This document shows, one piece after another, positions 1-9,425 of a stretch of DNA of 64,000 nucleotides. The DNA lies in the NCBI RefSeq assembly GCF_039831995.1, contig NZ_JBDOIO010000003.1, positions 2,790,001-2,854,000 of the forward strand, in the 5' to 3' direction. This stretch comes from Paenibacillus pabuli (GTDB lineage: Bacteria > Bacillota > Bacilli > Paenibacillales > Paenibacillaceae). The position numbers were made by a program, and so were the translations under genes. The notes under the pieces are model-generated. The model searched no databases. It was given only the letters and a program-made list of their open reading frames with translations, and was not told where the DNA came from. The stretch's first letter is position 1. Each line of letters begins with the position of its first letter.

Positions 1-715
<715 letters not shown>

Positions 716-733
716 CCGCTCGCCACCCTTCCA

Positions 734-1588
734 TCAGCCTTTGCGCAGTAGATTGGCTTCCGCCTCGGCAAGCTGGGTGTAGTTCGGCACCAGCGCGTGC
801 ACATCGTCGCGCTGCCCTGCAAGCAGCGCTTCGGCGCCAAGGCGCCCGATCCAGCGGCCCTCCAGCTCATAGGGAACGAGCTGGAGCGCCGTTCCTTCAG
901 GGCAGCGGAACTCAGCCGCTGCTGCCGCGTGTGGGCCCGTCTCGCCGACGATCCAGACGGCTGCGGGCCGCTCTTCCGGCGCCGCCTCTGCCACGCGGGC
1001 GGCGAGGGCTTCCAGCCATCCGTCCATCAGGCGGATGGCGTCTGGCGCAAGCCGCCGGGGCGCATCGCTCCCGGCGGAGGCAAACAGCGCGGTGTAAGCC
1101 TGACCGCGCCGTGCATCCACGAGCGGAACGATCCAGTGGACAGGGGCAGCACCTGTGCCGCCCTGGTCCGCGGATGGCGTTCCGCCAGCCCCACCTGCGG
1201 TAGGTTCATCTGCCGCAGCTTCAGCCTTGGCCGCGAGGCCGCGGTGCCAGCCGCCCCAGGCCATCGCCTGCAGGCTGGACACCCCGGCAACGGGGATGTC
1301 CCATGCCCAGGCGAGTGTCTTCGCCGCCGTTACCGCAATGCGGATACCTGTGTATGAGCCTGGGCCGATCCCTACGGCAATGCCGTCCAGCTGGCCAGGC
1401 GCCGTGCCGCTGGCTGCCAGCAGCTGCTCCATTACAGGCACCACGTGCACGGAGTGGTTCCGTTCGGCACGTTCATTACGCTCCTCCAGCAAGGCGTGAT
1501 CTTCCATCACCGAGGCTGCCATCACCGCGGTGGACGTATCCAACGCCAAAAACCGCTGACGCGGCTTATTTTGCAAATCTTCCATCAT
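734..1588 (-). CDS. tsaB: tRNA threonylcarbamoyladenosine biosynthesis protein TsaB
   Basis: TsaB is the inactive TsaD paralogue that scaffolds the TsaBDE complex for t6A modification of tRNA. The family hallmarks are visible: FLALDTSTAVMA near the N-terminus and GIGPGSYTGIRI around residue 75. The ORF opens further upstream, but ATGATG at 1588 overlaps the tsaE stop (TGA 1587-1585), which is the natural coupled start and leaves about 284 residues. The middle of the gene (about 900-1300) is noticeably GC-rich and encodes an Ala/Gly-rich insert, which also creates many false ORFs on the other strand. Confidence 0.93.
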   Translation of the reverse strand: MMEDLQNKPRQRFLALDTSTAVMAASVMEDHALLEERNERAERNHSVHVVPVMEQLLAASGTAPGQLDGIAVGIGPGSYTGIRIAVTAAKTLAWAWDIPVAGVSSLQAMAWGGWHRGLAAKAEAAADEPTAGGAGGTPSADQGGTGAAPVHWIVPLVDARRGQAYTALFASAGSDAPRRLAPDAIRLMDGWLEALAARVAEAAPEERPAAVWIVGETGPHAAAAAEFRCPEGTALQLVPYELEGRWIGRLGAEALLAGQRDDVHALVPNYTQLAEAEANLLRKG

Positions 1589-2082
1589 CCATTGACTCCA
1601 TTCTGTCTGAACTGCCGGCACATGGCGGCATAAGTCTCACCGTATCCATCCAGCGTAATCATGCGATCCTCCGGACCGGTTGTTTCGATCTGTACATGCA
1701 AATGGTCTTCGGGCAACAGCTCGGGAATGATACTGGACCATTCCACCAGACTGACTCCCGCTCCATAGAAGTATTCATCCAGTCCAAGCTCGTCCGCTTC
1801 TTCCAGTGAAATACGATACACATCCATGTGATATAAAGGCAAACGCCCTTCATATTCCTTGATTAACGTAAACGTGGGACTGTTCACCACTTCACGTATA
1901 CCCAAATGCCAGGCAAACTTCTGTGAAAATGCCGTTTTGCCCGCGCCCAAATCACCGTCAAGTGCAATCACCATTCCGGCAATTGCCTGTTCAGCAAGTG
2001 CGGACGCAAGCGCCTCTGTATCTGCAATGCCATGGGACTCAAACACCCATTGCTCATGCGTTTTGTTCAATATACGCCCCAC
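1585..2082 (-). CDS. tsaE: tRNA threonylcarbamoyladenosine biosynthesis ATPase TsaE
   Basis: This 165-residue P-loop ATPase is of normal length. It has Walker A GDLGAGKT near residues 43-50, the family stretch SPTFTLIKEYEG near 68-79, and LYHMDVYRI near 82-90. TsaE drives the catalytic cycle of the TsaB-TsaD complex in t6A synthesis. It is the first gene of a tight leftward operon tsaE-tsaB-rimI-tsaD with overlapping start and stop codons at every junction visible. Confidence 0.95.
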   Translation of the reverse strand: MGRILNKTHEQWVFESHGIADTEALASALAEQAIAGMVIALDGDLGAGKTAFSQKFAWHLGIREVVNSPTFTLIKEYEGRLPLYHMDVYRISLEEADELGLDEYFYGAGVSLVEWSSIIPELLPEDHLHVQIETTGPEDRMITLDGYGETYAAMCRQFRQNGVNG

Positions 2083-2265
2083 CTTTGGCGGTCAGCCGCC
2101 TGAGTTCACTTTGAACCTTATTATATCGGTCCCTTTCTTCCCCCGCAAGCATCGGGGATGGACAGCAAAAGCGATACGGGTCGTCATAAAGTCAAATAAA
2201 CCGGCACCTGACGGCACCGGCCTTCCTAAGACATCTTGTTATCTAACAGTACCTTCGCTAACTTT

Positions 2266-2454
2266 CTACTCCTCCAGGCGGTCCACACGAACCGTCTGTG
2301 TATTACCGGGATTGCTGCCTACCTGAACCGTTGCCATCCCGTTAGCTTCATCCACATGTTCGATCCATACCGGATCCCCCTCAAGGGTAACAGCGATGGT
2401 ATCTTTTGAATCGTAAATCGCCTTGGCCCGTTTTGCATCCATCATTTTATTCAT
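2266..2454 (-). CDS. sspH: H-type small acid-soluble spore protein
   Basis: The product is about 62 residues and matches the SspH family: MDAKRAKAIYDSKDTIAVTLEGDPVWIE is the family N-terminus, and VGSNPGNTQTVRVDRLEE the family C-terminus. H-type SASPs are minor spore-core proteins made late in the forespore. ATG 2454 follows GGAAGGAG closely and lies inside the last codons of the upstream gene (8-base overlap), so the two are co-translated. ATGs at 2445 or 2442 are alternative starts. A weak GC-rich inverted repeat about 45 bases downstream may end the transcript. Confidence 0.93.
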   Translation of the reverse strand: MNKMMDAKRAKAIYDSKDTIAVTLEGDPVWIEHVDEANGMATVQVGSNPGNTQTVRVDRLEE

Positions 2455-2743
2455 ACTCTCCTTCCGGATCATCATGTGGTTCACGAATCATCGTGTCCGT
2501 TGTACTTTCACCAATAAACCCGTTATCCTCGGTAACCTGACCTCCACCTAGCCCTTCATTCACCATTCGGTCAATGTCGAGCATGAATGACTCCCGGTCT
2601 AGCGGCAGCTTTTCAGAAGTTACCGCTTCCCAGTTCACCGCTGCAGCGGGCGTATGAAATTCTTCGGAACCCTCTGCCTCGGCAATGGGGTATGGAGAAA
2701 AGGCATGCTTGTGTGCTTCTTCTTCATCCCTACTGTTCTTCAT
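2447..2743 (-). CDS. DUF3905 domain-containing protein (hypothetical)
   Basis: The 98-residue, highly acidic product carries the conserved segment DRMVNEGLGGGQVTEDNGFIGES, which I recognise as the DUF3905 family of spore formers. No function is known. The start at 2743 is chosen because GGAGGT lies six bases upstream; an in-frame ATG at 2773 lacks a ribosome binding site. The 8-base overlap with sspH suggests co-expression in the forespore, but that is inferred from context only. Confidence 0.82.
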   Translation of the reverse strand: MKNSRDEEEAHKHAFSPYPIAEAEGSEEFHTPAAAVNWEAVTSEKLPLDRESFMLDIDRMVNEGLGGGQVTEDNGFIGESTTDTMIREPHDDPEGEYE

Positions 2744-2871
2744 TTCGGCACCTCCCAGCTTGTTCAATATCATTCACTTCCTGACTCACATGCTTATGAC
2801 CATACGATGTTCGAGCATGTTTCTGTTATCATCCCCCAGTCAGCCTGAACCATACGAATTCATCCTGTAAG

Positions 2872-2902
2872 CGATTATCCAAGCACCGAGATGCCCATAC
2901 TA
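2872..2902 (+). promoter_or_regulatory. Putative sigma-G type promoter of ku
   Basis: CGATTA (2872-2877), an 18-base spacer, then CATACTA (2896-2902) resembles the forespore sigma-G pattern (about TGAATA, 17-18 bases, CATACTA). It lies 36 bases before the ku ATG. In B. subtilis the homologous NHEJ genes are forespore-expressed, so the match is plausible. The -35 is only 4/6. Confidence 0.45.
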
Positions 2903-2937
2903 CATAATAAAAAGGTACCTCGGAAAGGAGCCGACTC

Positions 2938-3846
2938 ATGCATACGGTCTGGAAAGGTGCAATCAGCTTCGGTCTCGTGCATGTCCCTGTCAAAATGTTC
3001 TCGGCTACCGAAGACAAAGACATCTCCATGCGATATATCCATAAAGTCTGCGGCAGCCCGCTCGCTTATGTGCGTCAATGTCCTTCCTGTGAAGTGGATG
3101 TGAAGTGGGAAGAAATTACCAAAGGTTATGAATACGAAAAAGGAAAATTTGTGCTCTTCGAAAAAGACGAGCTGGAGGCCCTGAATGATTCGGCCAGCAA
3201 GACCATCACCATTCTGGATTTTGTGGACTTGACGGAGATTGATCCCATCTATTTTCAAAAAACATATTACCTCTCTCCCGATCAGGCCGGCGGTAACGCT
3301 TATCAGCTGCTGATGACAGCCATGCGGGATACAGGCAAAATCGGCATCGCCAAGGTCTCCATTCGTTCCAAAAGCAGCCTTGCTGCCATTCGGGTACTGG
3401 AGGATTGCCTCTCCATGGAAACCATCTTCTATCCGGATGAGATTCGTCCGGTCTCACAAGTACCAAACTTGCCGGAAGCTCAAAATGTCAATGACAAGGA
3501 ATTGACGATGGCGAAGCTGCTGATCGATCAACTGTCCACCCCTTTTGAACCCGGCAAATATACAGACGATTACCGCAATAAACTGCTGGATCTCATCAAT
3601 CACAAAGTTGCGGGTGAAGAGATCAAGATTGCGCCGGCTAAACCGGAAGCCAATGTCATGGATCTGATGGCAGCCCTTCAAGCCAGCATTGAGGCAGTCA
3701 AGCCCATCCCTGCTGACCCGGGAACAACAACGGCCAAACCCAAGAAACGTGCTCCCAAAAAGACAACTGTGCAAGCCGTGGTCGGAGGCGATACCGAAGC
3801 AGCTCCAGCCAAAAAGAAAAGAGCAGCTTCTAAGCCCAAAACATAA
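2938..3846 (+). CDS. ku: Non-homologous end joining protein Ku
   Basis: This is bacterial Ku, the homodimeric ring that binds double-strand DNA ends and recruits LigD. The 302-residue protein starts MHTVWKGAISFGLVHVPVKM, the family signature, and keeps the beta-barrel core to about residue 250. It ends in a Lys/Ala/Pro-rich tail (about 265-302) like the basic extended C-termini that help bacterial Ku bind DNA. AAAGGAG stands eight bases before the ATG. The ligase and polymerase partners lie 3.4 and 24.7 kb downstream (4.4 kb before the mobile element arrived). A clear terminator follows. Confidence 0.96.
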   Translation: MHTVWKGAISFGLVHVPVKMFSATEDKDISMRYIHKVCGSPLAYVRQCPSCEVDVKWEEITKGYEYEKGKFVLFEKDELEALNDSASKTITILDFVDLTEIDPIYFQKTYYLSPDQAGGNAYQLLMTAMRDTGKIGIAKVSIRSKSSLAAIRVLEDCLSMETIFYPDEIRPVSQVPNLPEAQNVNDKELTMAKLLIDQLSTPFEPGKYTDDYRNKLLDLINHKVAGEEIKIAPAKPEANVMDLMAALQASIEAVKPIPADPGTTTAKPKKRAPKKTTVQAVVGGDTEAAPAKKKRAASKPKT

Positions 3847-3875
3847 CAAACATAAATTTATGTACGACACAACCC

Positions 3876-3906
3876 ATCCGGCTCCGATAGCCGGATTTTT
3901 GTTTTT
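3876..3906 (+). terminator. Rho-independent terminator after ku
   Basis: Perfect 8-bp stem ATCCGGCT / AGCCGGAT (3876-3883 and 3889-3896) with a 5-base loop, followed by a T-rich run, 30 bases after the ku stop. Confidence 0.85.
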
Positions 3907-3984
3907 AGGGGCTTTCCCGTTCGCTAGTTTAGGATTGCTTGCAATGTGAAAATACAATTGACGAAAGAAGATTTATATTTTATA

Positions 3985-4014
3985 TTAACTTATAAAAAGT
4001 AACTTATTTATAAT
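3985..4014 (+). promoter_or_regulatory. catE promoter with overlapping YodB/CatR-like operator
   Basis: TTAACT (3985-3990), an 18-base spacer and a perfect TATAAT (4009-4014) form a sigma-A type promoter. In the spacer, ACTTATAAAAAGTA (3988-4001) resembles the box I recall for the thiol-stress repressors YodB/CatR of B. subtilis, which control catechol and quinone detoxification genes including catE. A perfect palindrome TTATAATTATAA covers the -10 (4008-4019). The operator match is from memory and no such repressor gene is in the window. Confidence 0.5.
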
Positions 4015-4120
4015 TATAAAGTTTAGCCTATAGGAACGAAGCAAAAATGAACTAACAACCGATACTTTCATGCCATTTAGATGAGATAATCTCAAACCCA
4101 TTTAATTTTAGGAGGAAATC

Positions 4121-4993
4121 ATGATGACTACCCCATACCAAATCCCTGCAACGACTCACTTGGGTGAAGTAAGCCTGCGAATCAGCAACCTGGATCGATC
4201 CATTCAATTTTACACCGAGGTGGTTGGACTTCAATTATTGGAACGTCGGGATAAGGTGGCAACGTTGACCGCTGACGGCAAAACGTCGCTGCTGCGCCTA
4301 GAAGAACGGACGGATGCGGTGACTCTGCCTGTACGCTCGCATGCGGGCTTGTACCATTTTGCCATTCTGCTGCCTGACCGCAAATCCCTCGGACTTGCAC
4401 TGCGTAACCTTGCAGCCTCCGGCATTGAGATCGGTCAGGGAGATCACCTGGTAAGTGAAGCATTCTATATTTCGGACCCGGACCAGAACGGCATCGAAAT
4501 TTACGCTGACCGTCCGCGTGATACCTGGAGACGTGACACAGACAACAACTACATTATGGCAAGCGATCCGGTGGATGTGCAGAGTTTGTTTGACATCTCG
4601 GAGAATGAGCCATGGAATGGCCTTCCGGCCGGAACGGTTATTGGTCATGTACACTTTCATGTACGCAGCCTGGAAGAATCCCGCCGCTTCTACACAGGTG
4701 TGCTCGGTTTTGACGTCGTTGGCAATTTTGCGGGCATGTCGGCTTTGTTCGTCTCCGCAGGTGGATATCACCACCATATCGGCCTGAATATCTGGGCTGG
4801 TACAGGCGCTCCTGCAAATCCGAACCATGCTACGGGAATTGACTACTTTACCATTGTGTATGCTGGACAGGAACAATTGCAGCAAGCTCTGAAACAATTG
4901 CGCGAGGAAGGTGCCGCTCTCGAAGAACAGGGGGGTCGGTGGTTTACTATCGATCCGCAGAACATCCGTATCCAGCTGATTACAGCAGAATAA
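4121..4993 (+). CDS. catE: Catechol-2,3-dioxygenase-like VOC family protein
   Basis: The 290 residues form two vicinal-oxygen-chelate (glyoxalase/extradiol dioxygenase) modules, about 12-130 and 172-288. Closely CatE-like stretches are HFAILLPDRKSLGLAL, DPDQNGIEIYADRPRDTW, GMSALFVSAGGYHHHIGLN and GIDYFTIV. Metal-ligand candidates are His176/His178 and the HHH at 217-219. CatE in B. subtilis cleaves catechol in a cytoplasmic detoxification pathway. An excellent AGGAGG site precedes the start. The gene is monocistronic, without a CatD (DoxX-type) partner. Substrate is inferred from similarity. Confidence 0.88.
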   Translation: MMTTPYQIPATTHLGEVSLRISNLDRSIQFYTEVVGLQLLERRDKVATLTADGKTSLLRLEERTDAVTLPVRSHAGLYHFAILLPDRKSLGLALRNLAASGIEIGQGDHLVSEAFYISDPDQNGIEIYADRPRDTWRRDTDNNYIMASDPVDVQSLFDISENEPWNGLPAGTVIGHVHFHVRSLEESRRFYTGVLGFDVVGNFAGMSALFVSAGGYHHHIGLNIWAGTGAPANPNHATGIDYFTIVYAGQEQLQQALKQLREEGAALEEQGGRWFTIDPQNIRIQLITAE

Positions 4994-5050
4994 ACGCGTT
5001 ATCCCATCATTTCTAGATCCATTCCATACCAAGGAAGCTCGGACAGTATA

Positions 5051-5077
5051 CATCTCTTTCCCCTTTGCTGAGAGATG
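5051..5077 (+). terminator. Weak hairpin after catE
   Basis: CATCTCT (5051-5057) and AGAGATG (5071-5077) form a 7-bp stem with a 13-base loop about 58 bases after the catE stop. A T-run appears only some 16 bases later, so terminator function is uncertain. Confidence 0.3.
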
Positions 5078-5168
5078 ATGCCATATCCGGGCTTTTTCTT
5101 ATTATAAATTTGGTGAATTTGGCACACCCTAACTTAATATCTAGCCCGACAGACGAAGGAGAACCGAC

Positions 5169-6266
5169 ATGGTTGAAAAGGGACGTTTGACTGTAAGGCA
5201 GCTTGCCACCTTACTGTTCCTCTGTACAATTGGTGAACAAATTCTTGTATTCCCTGCCATGATTACTTCTTTCGCCCACGAAGACGCCTGGATATCCGCG
5301 TTACTGGGCGTTGCAGGCGGGATGGGGATTTTGTCCATTATGCTCATTGCCTATAAGCTGCACCCCAAACTCAATCTGATTGAAAATGTTCTTCGAACAT
5401 TTGGTCCCTGGATCGGAGCCTTCTTCAGTTGCTTTTATTTGTTTTATTTTCTGATCAGTACATCCACATTCGTCAGGGAGATTGGCGATTTCATGTCTAC
5501 CCAGATCCTGCCTGAATCGCCTCTCTTGGTTGTGCACCTGCTCTTTGTTTGCTCCCTCGTATGGGGACTTATATGCGGCCTTGAGTGTATAGCCAGGAGT
5601 GCAGAGCTTTTGCTTCCTTTGATCGTCTTGTTTTTGCTTATACTGACGGTTTGTCTATTCCCTCACGTGAAGTTGGATAACATCCAGCCTGTTCTTGCCC
5701 AAGGCTTTGCCGCTCCATTTCGAGGCTTTATCGCCGTATTGACTTATCCTTATTGTGAATTGTGCATCTTCATGATGCTGTTCCCGTACACCAAGAAGGA
5801 GCCTCATTTGCAGAAAGATATTCTTCTGGCTGGACTCATTGGCGGCCTGATGCTGACACTGACGCTGACCATTTGTCTTCTTGTCATGGGGCCCTTCATG
5901 ACGCAGCATCACTGGTTTGCCTCGTTTCAGCTGTCGCAAAAGATTAACATAGGCAACTTCCTGCAGCGGATTGAAGCCTTCATGGCATCGGTCTGGATTA
6001 TTGCCGTTTTTTTCAAAAGCATTCTGTTCTTCTACAGCTTTATCCTGGGGGTTACCCACCTGTTCCGACTTTCCAGCTACCGTTCGCTTATCCTGCCTGC
6101 TGCACTTTTGATTTTGGCCATGTCCATTCTGGTCGCTCCGGATGAAGTTTTTTATCTTAAAGTGATTATTCCATATTGGATCAACTGGGATCTTACGTGC
6201 GGCATCGCAATCCCTGTGCTGCTCATTTTGGTACATAAATGGAAGTCTCATCTGTCAAAAATATAA
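5169..6266 (+). CDS. GerAB/ArcD/ProY family spore-germination permease-like protein
   Basis: This 365-residue polytopic protein has about ten hydrophobic segments and the GerAB-family opening (LTVRQLATLLFLCTIGEQILVFPAMI). GerAB-type B subunits sit in the inner spore membrane and bind nutrient germinants with an A and a C subunit. Neither A nor C is nearby, so this is a lone B-like gene whose partner, if any, is elsewhere. GAAGGAG precedes the ATG well. It lies 64 bases upstream of the ligase gene in the same direction and may share its transcript. Confidence 0.85.
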   Translation: MVEKGRLTVRQLATLLFLCTIGEQILVFPAMITSFAHEDAWISALLGVAGGMGILSIMLIAYKLHPKLNLIENVLRTFGPWIGAFFSCFYLFYFLISTSTFVREIGDFMSTQILPESPLLVVHLLFVCSLVWGLICGLECIARSAELLLPLIVLFLLILTVCLFPHVKLDNIQPVLAQGFAAPFRGFIAVLTYPYCELCIFMMLFPYTKKEPHLQKDILLAGLIGGLMLTLTLTICLLVMGPFMTQHHWFASFQLSQKINIGNFLQRIEAFMASVWIIAVFFKSILFFYSFILGVTHLFRLSSYRSLILPAALLILAMSILVAPDEVFYLKVIIPYWINWDLTCGIAIPVLLILVHKWKSHLSKI

Positions 6267-6330
6267 CGATCCACCCGGTAAGCAGTTTAACCAGGTTGCT
6301 CAATACCTCCACCCGAAAGGAGACCCTGTC

Positions 6331-6859
6331 ATGTTCACACCTCTGATTCCCTTTGAACCCATATCTCGAGACCACATTCCAAACGGATCCAACTGGATTG
6401 CCCAAGTGAAATGGGATGGCGTTCGCATGCTGGCCTACGAGGATGGTAATGAGCTAAGGCTCATTAATCGCAGACTGCATGACCGGACGGTTCAGTATCC
6501 GGAGCTGGTCTCTGACCGGAATCTGTGCAGCGTTCCCTCCTACATTCTGGATGGCGAAGTAATTGCGCTGGATCCGGAAACGGGAAAACCGTCTTTTTAC
6601 CATGTGCTACGCCGGGATCGCATGAGTAAACCGGACGGAATTGCCCAGGCGATGTACCGGATTCCGGTGACTTATATGGTTTTTGACATTTTGTACTGTG
6701 ATGGAAAATGGGTCACCGATCAACCGCTAGCAGAACGCCAGCGCCTGCTGCACCGCGTTCTCAATCCGGGCTCACACGTTCAGGAGGTGACTAACACCTC
6801 CGATGCGGCTTCCTTGCTCACGGTTATGAGACAGCATCAGATGGAGGGTATTGTCTGCA
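6331..6859 (+). pseudogene. ligD: Host LigD-type ATP-dependent DNA ligase, 5' part (split by mobile element)
   Basis: This is the N-terminal 176 codons of an NHEJ ATP-dependent ligase. Motif I KWDGVR is at residues 27-32 (the Lys is AMP-acceptor), motif III is ILDGEV, motif IIIa FDILY, and motif IV starts at EGIVC (172-176). There the frame leaves homology and hits a stop at 6888 after 11 foreign residues. The rest of the gene is at 27142-27569. Joining 6859 to 27142 restores one 318-residue frame including the motif IV lysine. GAAAGGAG precedes the start. The truncated product lacks motif V and the OB domain and should be inactive. Confidence 0.95.
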
Positions 6860-6890
6860 GTATCTATATAACTTTGTTACAAAAATAAAT

Positions 6891-6945
6891 TGTACATAAT
6901 TAGTCCAAGAGAATGCCTGTGGTACAAGGCATTCTTTATTTTATT
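6891..6945 (+). terminator. Left-end repeat copy with terminator-like hairpin
   Basis: AGAATGCC (6910-6917) pairs perfectly with GGCATTCT (6928-6935) around a 10-base loop and is followed by TTATTTTATT. It lies just after the truncated host ligase frame and would end its transcript. The segment is also one copy of an imperfect direct repeat found again at 27006-27062 near the right end of the element (shared TGTACATAATT, ATGCCT, GTACAA and GCATT blocks). Confidence 0.65.
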
Positions 6946-8034
6946 AGTAGCCCTTTACTGTACACCCATTCTCTCTACTTTTTATATCAAAAGTCGGGAA
7001 CTTAATGCTGAATTCGCTTATAAATTTGTACAAATACCTGAATGGTTTTGTTAAGATATGGTATATAACCGAAGCTAATGTCTAATTCAAAAAATGGAGG
7101 AGGGAATATGATCTCTGAGCTCATGCCTTTCAAGAAGAAAATTAGGTATCGATTTCGTGCTGATTCAATCTGGATTGATTGGGAGCGTAACAGTAAAAAG
7201 CAACTTGCTATGATCTGTGTCTCCGATGTTATAAACAACACGGATACGCTTCACCCATTAACAGACTTTATCTATAAAAACTGGAGATACAATTCGTATA
7301 ACACTCAACGAAAACATGCTGTTAATGTTATTGCATTCTTGAATTATTTATTGGAGGAAAATCGATCGTTTGAATTCAAATCACTTACTGATCTTAATGT
7401 TATTCATGGTGATAGTTACTTAAATGAATTAAGTAAACGAGGAAACAGCAGAACAAGCATTAAAAGTGTAGATCGTACGCTTAATACTTTCTACCGTTAT
7501 TTATACAAGAATGAATGCCTTCCCAACGTTACCCCAAATGCATTTGAGACATATCATAATCAATTCGGTGAAGAAGTTCAGATCTCTATATTTAGGAATG
7601 TGATTTTACCATCAACAGCAAGCTCTCCATTAGAGCACACCTTCCCCTCTCACTATATCCCTTTATTATTTGAAACAGCAATTATAGTGGCCAAACCCAT
7701 TGTCCTTGGCTTGTATTTCCAAATATTCGGAGGACTAAGAGTTGGTGAAGTGGTCAATATCACAAGGTTAGGTGTGAGATATCGATTAGATGGTGAAGTT
7801 GTGTTATTAAACATAAGGGAGAGACAATTACGAACGGATATTAAAGATTCTGATGGAGCTAACTTTGTAAAAAAAGAAAGAAAACAACAAGTGTTCATCT
7901 ATAAAGATTGGTTCGATAGTATCTATAGTGATCACCTTGAGTTGTTTAGAAGCACAGATGGTTCAGATGCTCTCTTCGTTAACCGTGATGGAAAGGCCAT
8001 GTCCGCAAAAAGTTACAGACAATACTTTAATAAA

Positions 8035-9115
8035 TGACGGATTGTAATATGAAGTGCGACACCCTACTGAAATAAAAAAATGGCTCACAGCCTGATTCGT
8101 GTAGAATGAAAGTTACCACACCAGCATTCACACAAGGAGAATCAGTCCATGAGTTATTCACATCTTAGCATAATCGAACGCAGCAAGCTAGAAATCCTCC
8201 ACAGACAAGGCAAAAGCTCAAGAGCTATTGCAAAAGAACTGGGGAGACATTCGTCCACGATTTGCCGCGAACTAGATCGTGCTAATTCATCGTATCCCTA
8301 TCAGGCAGAACACGCTCAGAACGCTTATGAGAAGCGTCGTCAATCCTCTGTTTCTTCAGGTAAATGGTCAAGCACCTTAGCTGCTTCACTGGAGGAAAAA
8401 CTGAAGGCAACGTGGTCTCCGGAACAGATCAATCAACGCTTCCGTACCGAAGGCTTGCCAGCAGTATCCTTCAAAACGATCTATCGCTGGATCTACGCAG
8501 GTCGACTGGTTCAAGGCACGTTACAGGTTCTTCGGCACAAAGGAAAGCGTCAGAAACCCGCAGAAACTCGCGGTAAATTTGCCATTGGCAGATCAATTTC
8601 GGATCGTCCCCAAGAGGTTCGTTCTCGTGAAACGTTTGGGCACTGGGAACTGGATACCGTCGTATCTAGTCGTGGGAAAAGTAAAGGATGCATAGCCACG
8701 CTCATTGAACGCAAAACCCGTCTATATACCGCCATTCTCATGCCTGATCGCACTGCTCTGTCTATGGAAATTGCGCTTGGTGTAGCCATCTCACAGTATC
8801 CCACAGGCACTTTCCTCACAGCCACGGCTGACCGGGGAAAGGAGTTTGCATGCTATGCCAATCTGGAAACAAGCCATGACCTGCACGTTTATTTTGCTGA
8901 TCCATATTCGTCTTGGCAACGCGGTTCCAATGAGAATGCGAATGGATTGCTTCGAGAGTTTTTCCCGAAAGGCACCGATCTCGCTCAAGTCGAGGATGAA
9001 GATCTTGCCAGTTCACTAGATCTAATAAACCACAGACCACGAAAATGCTTGGGTTGGAGAACCGCTCACGAATCTTTCACAGAGGAACTGTCGCACTTGG
9101 TTTGACAATCTGTCA
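8035..9115 (+). mobile_element. IS30-family insertion sequence
   Basis: The 1081-bp element has 27-bp imperfect terminal inverted repeats (8035-8061 and 9089-9115), identical at 22 of 27 positions, both beginning TGAC and ending in AAGTGCGACA on the inner side. The flanking AA (8033-8034 and 9116-9117) looks like a 2-bp target duplication. Removing the IS plus one AA rejoins the recombinase frame exactly (1083 bases, 361 codons). It encodes one transposase. Confidence 0.9.
8149..9105 (+). CDS. IS30 family transposase
   Basis: The 318-residue DDE transposase is intact and of normal family length. An N-terminal HTH (KSSRAIAKELGRHSSTICRELDR, about residues 22-44) is followed by an integrase core. 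Catalytic acids are Asp in GHWELDTV, Asp in TATADRGKEF, and Glu in SNENANGLLREFFPKG. AAGGAG precedes the ATG. The stop codon lies inside the right inverted repeat. It is likely functional and explains the disruption of recombinase 1. Confidence 0.95.
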   Translation: MSYSHLSIIERSKLEILHRQGKSSRAIAKELGRHSSTICRELDRANSSYPYQAEHAQNAYEKRRQSSVSSGKWSSTLAASLEEKLKATWSPEQINQRFRTEGLPAVSFKTIYRWIYAGRLVQGTLQVLRHKGKRQKPAETRGKFAIGRSISDRPQEVRSRETFGHWELDTVVSSRGKSKGCIATLIERKTRLYTAILMPDRTALSMEIALGVAISQYPTGTFLTATADRGKEFACYANLETSHDLHVYFADPYSSWQRGSNENANGLLREFFPKGTDLAQVEDEDLASSLDLINHRPRKCLGWRTAHESFTEELSHLV

Positions 9116-9425
9116 AATTGAAAAAGGAATTTATCAAAACACTACAACAAAGTTCCAATATTCAAGACAAACTCCTTGCACATCACTTGAACATTTCAAA
9201 GTGGTCAACACACATTGGTAGAGGAATATTTAGTAATCTTCTTGCTGAGATTGCTCAAAATCCATATGACATCTCTGTGCCCAGAGGTGACAGTTCAATA
9301 CTGTCTGCCCTTTCATATCTAAAAAAGACTTCTCGGTTCAGGATAAAGCTGGAAGAGCGGATGAATCATATGCACAGTAACTATATACCCCGGCTTATAG
9401 AGGAAAGACAGGAGGATTAAATGTA

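Larger units (their letters stand above)
7108..9420 (+). pseudogene. Tyrosine recombinase 1 (TnpA-like), interrupted by an IS30-family insertion
   Basis: Two in-frame pieces, 7108-8034 and 9118-9420, join into a 409-residue recombinase. The first piece has an N-terminal SAM-like core-binding region and box I FGGLRVGEV (Arg211). The second holds THIGRG (His341, Arg344) and a late Tyr (Tyr398), so the insertion separates the catalytic residues. GGAGGAGGG stands just before ATG 7108. The second piece ends AGGAGGATTAA five bases before the next gene, so its ribosome binding site serves that gene. The protein is of about Tn554 TnpA type and length. As it stands it is inactive unless the IS leaves precisely. 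Confidence 0.88.

Noticed and set aside
2940..3258. Leftward ORFs over ku and catE
   Set aside because: These lie wholly inside well-supported genes on the other strand and lack start signals.
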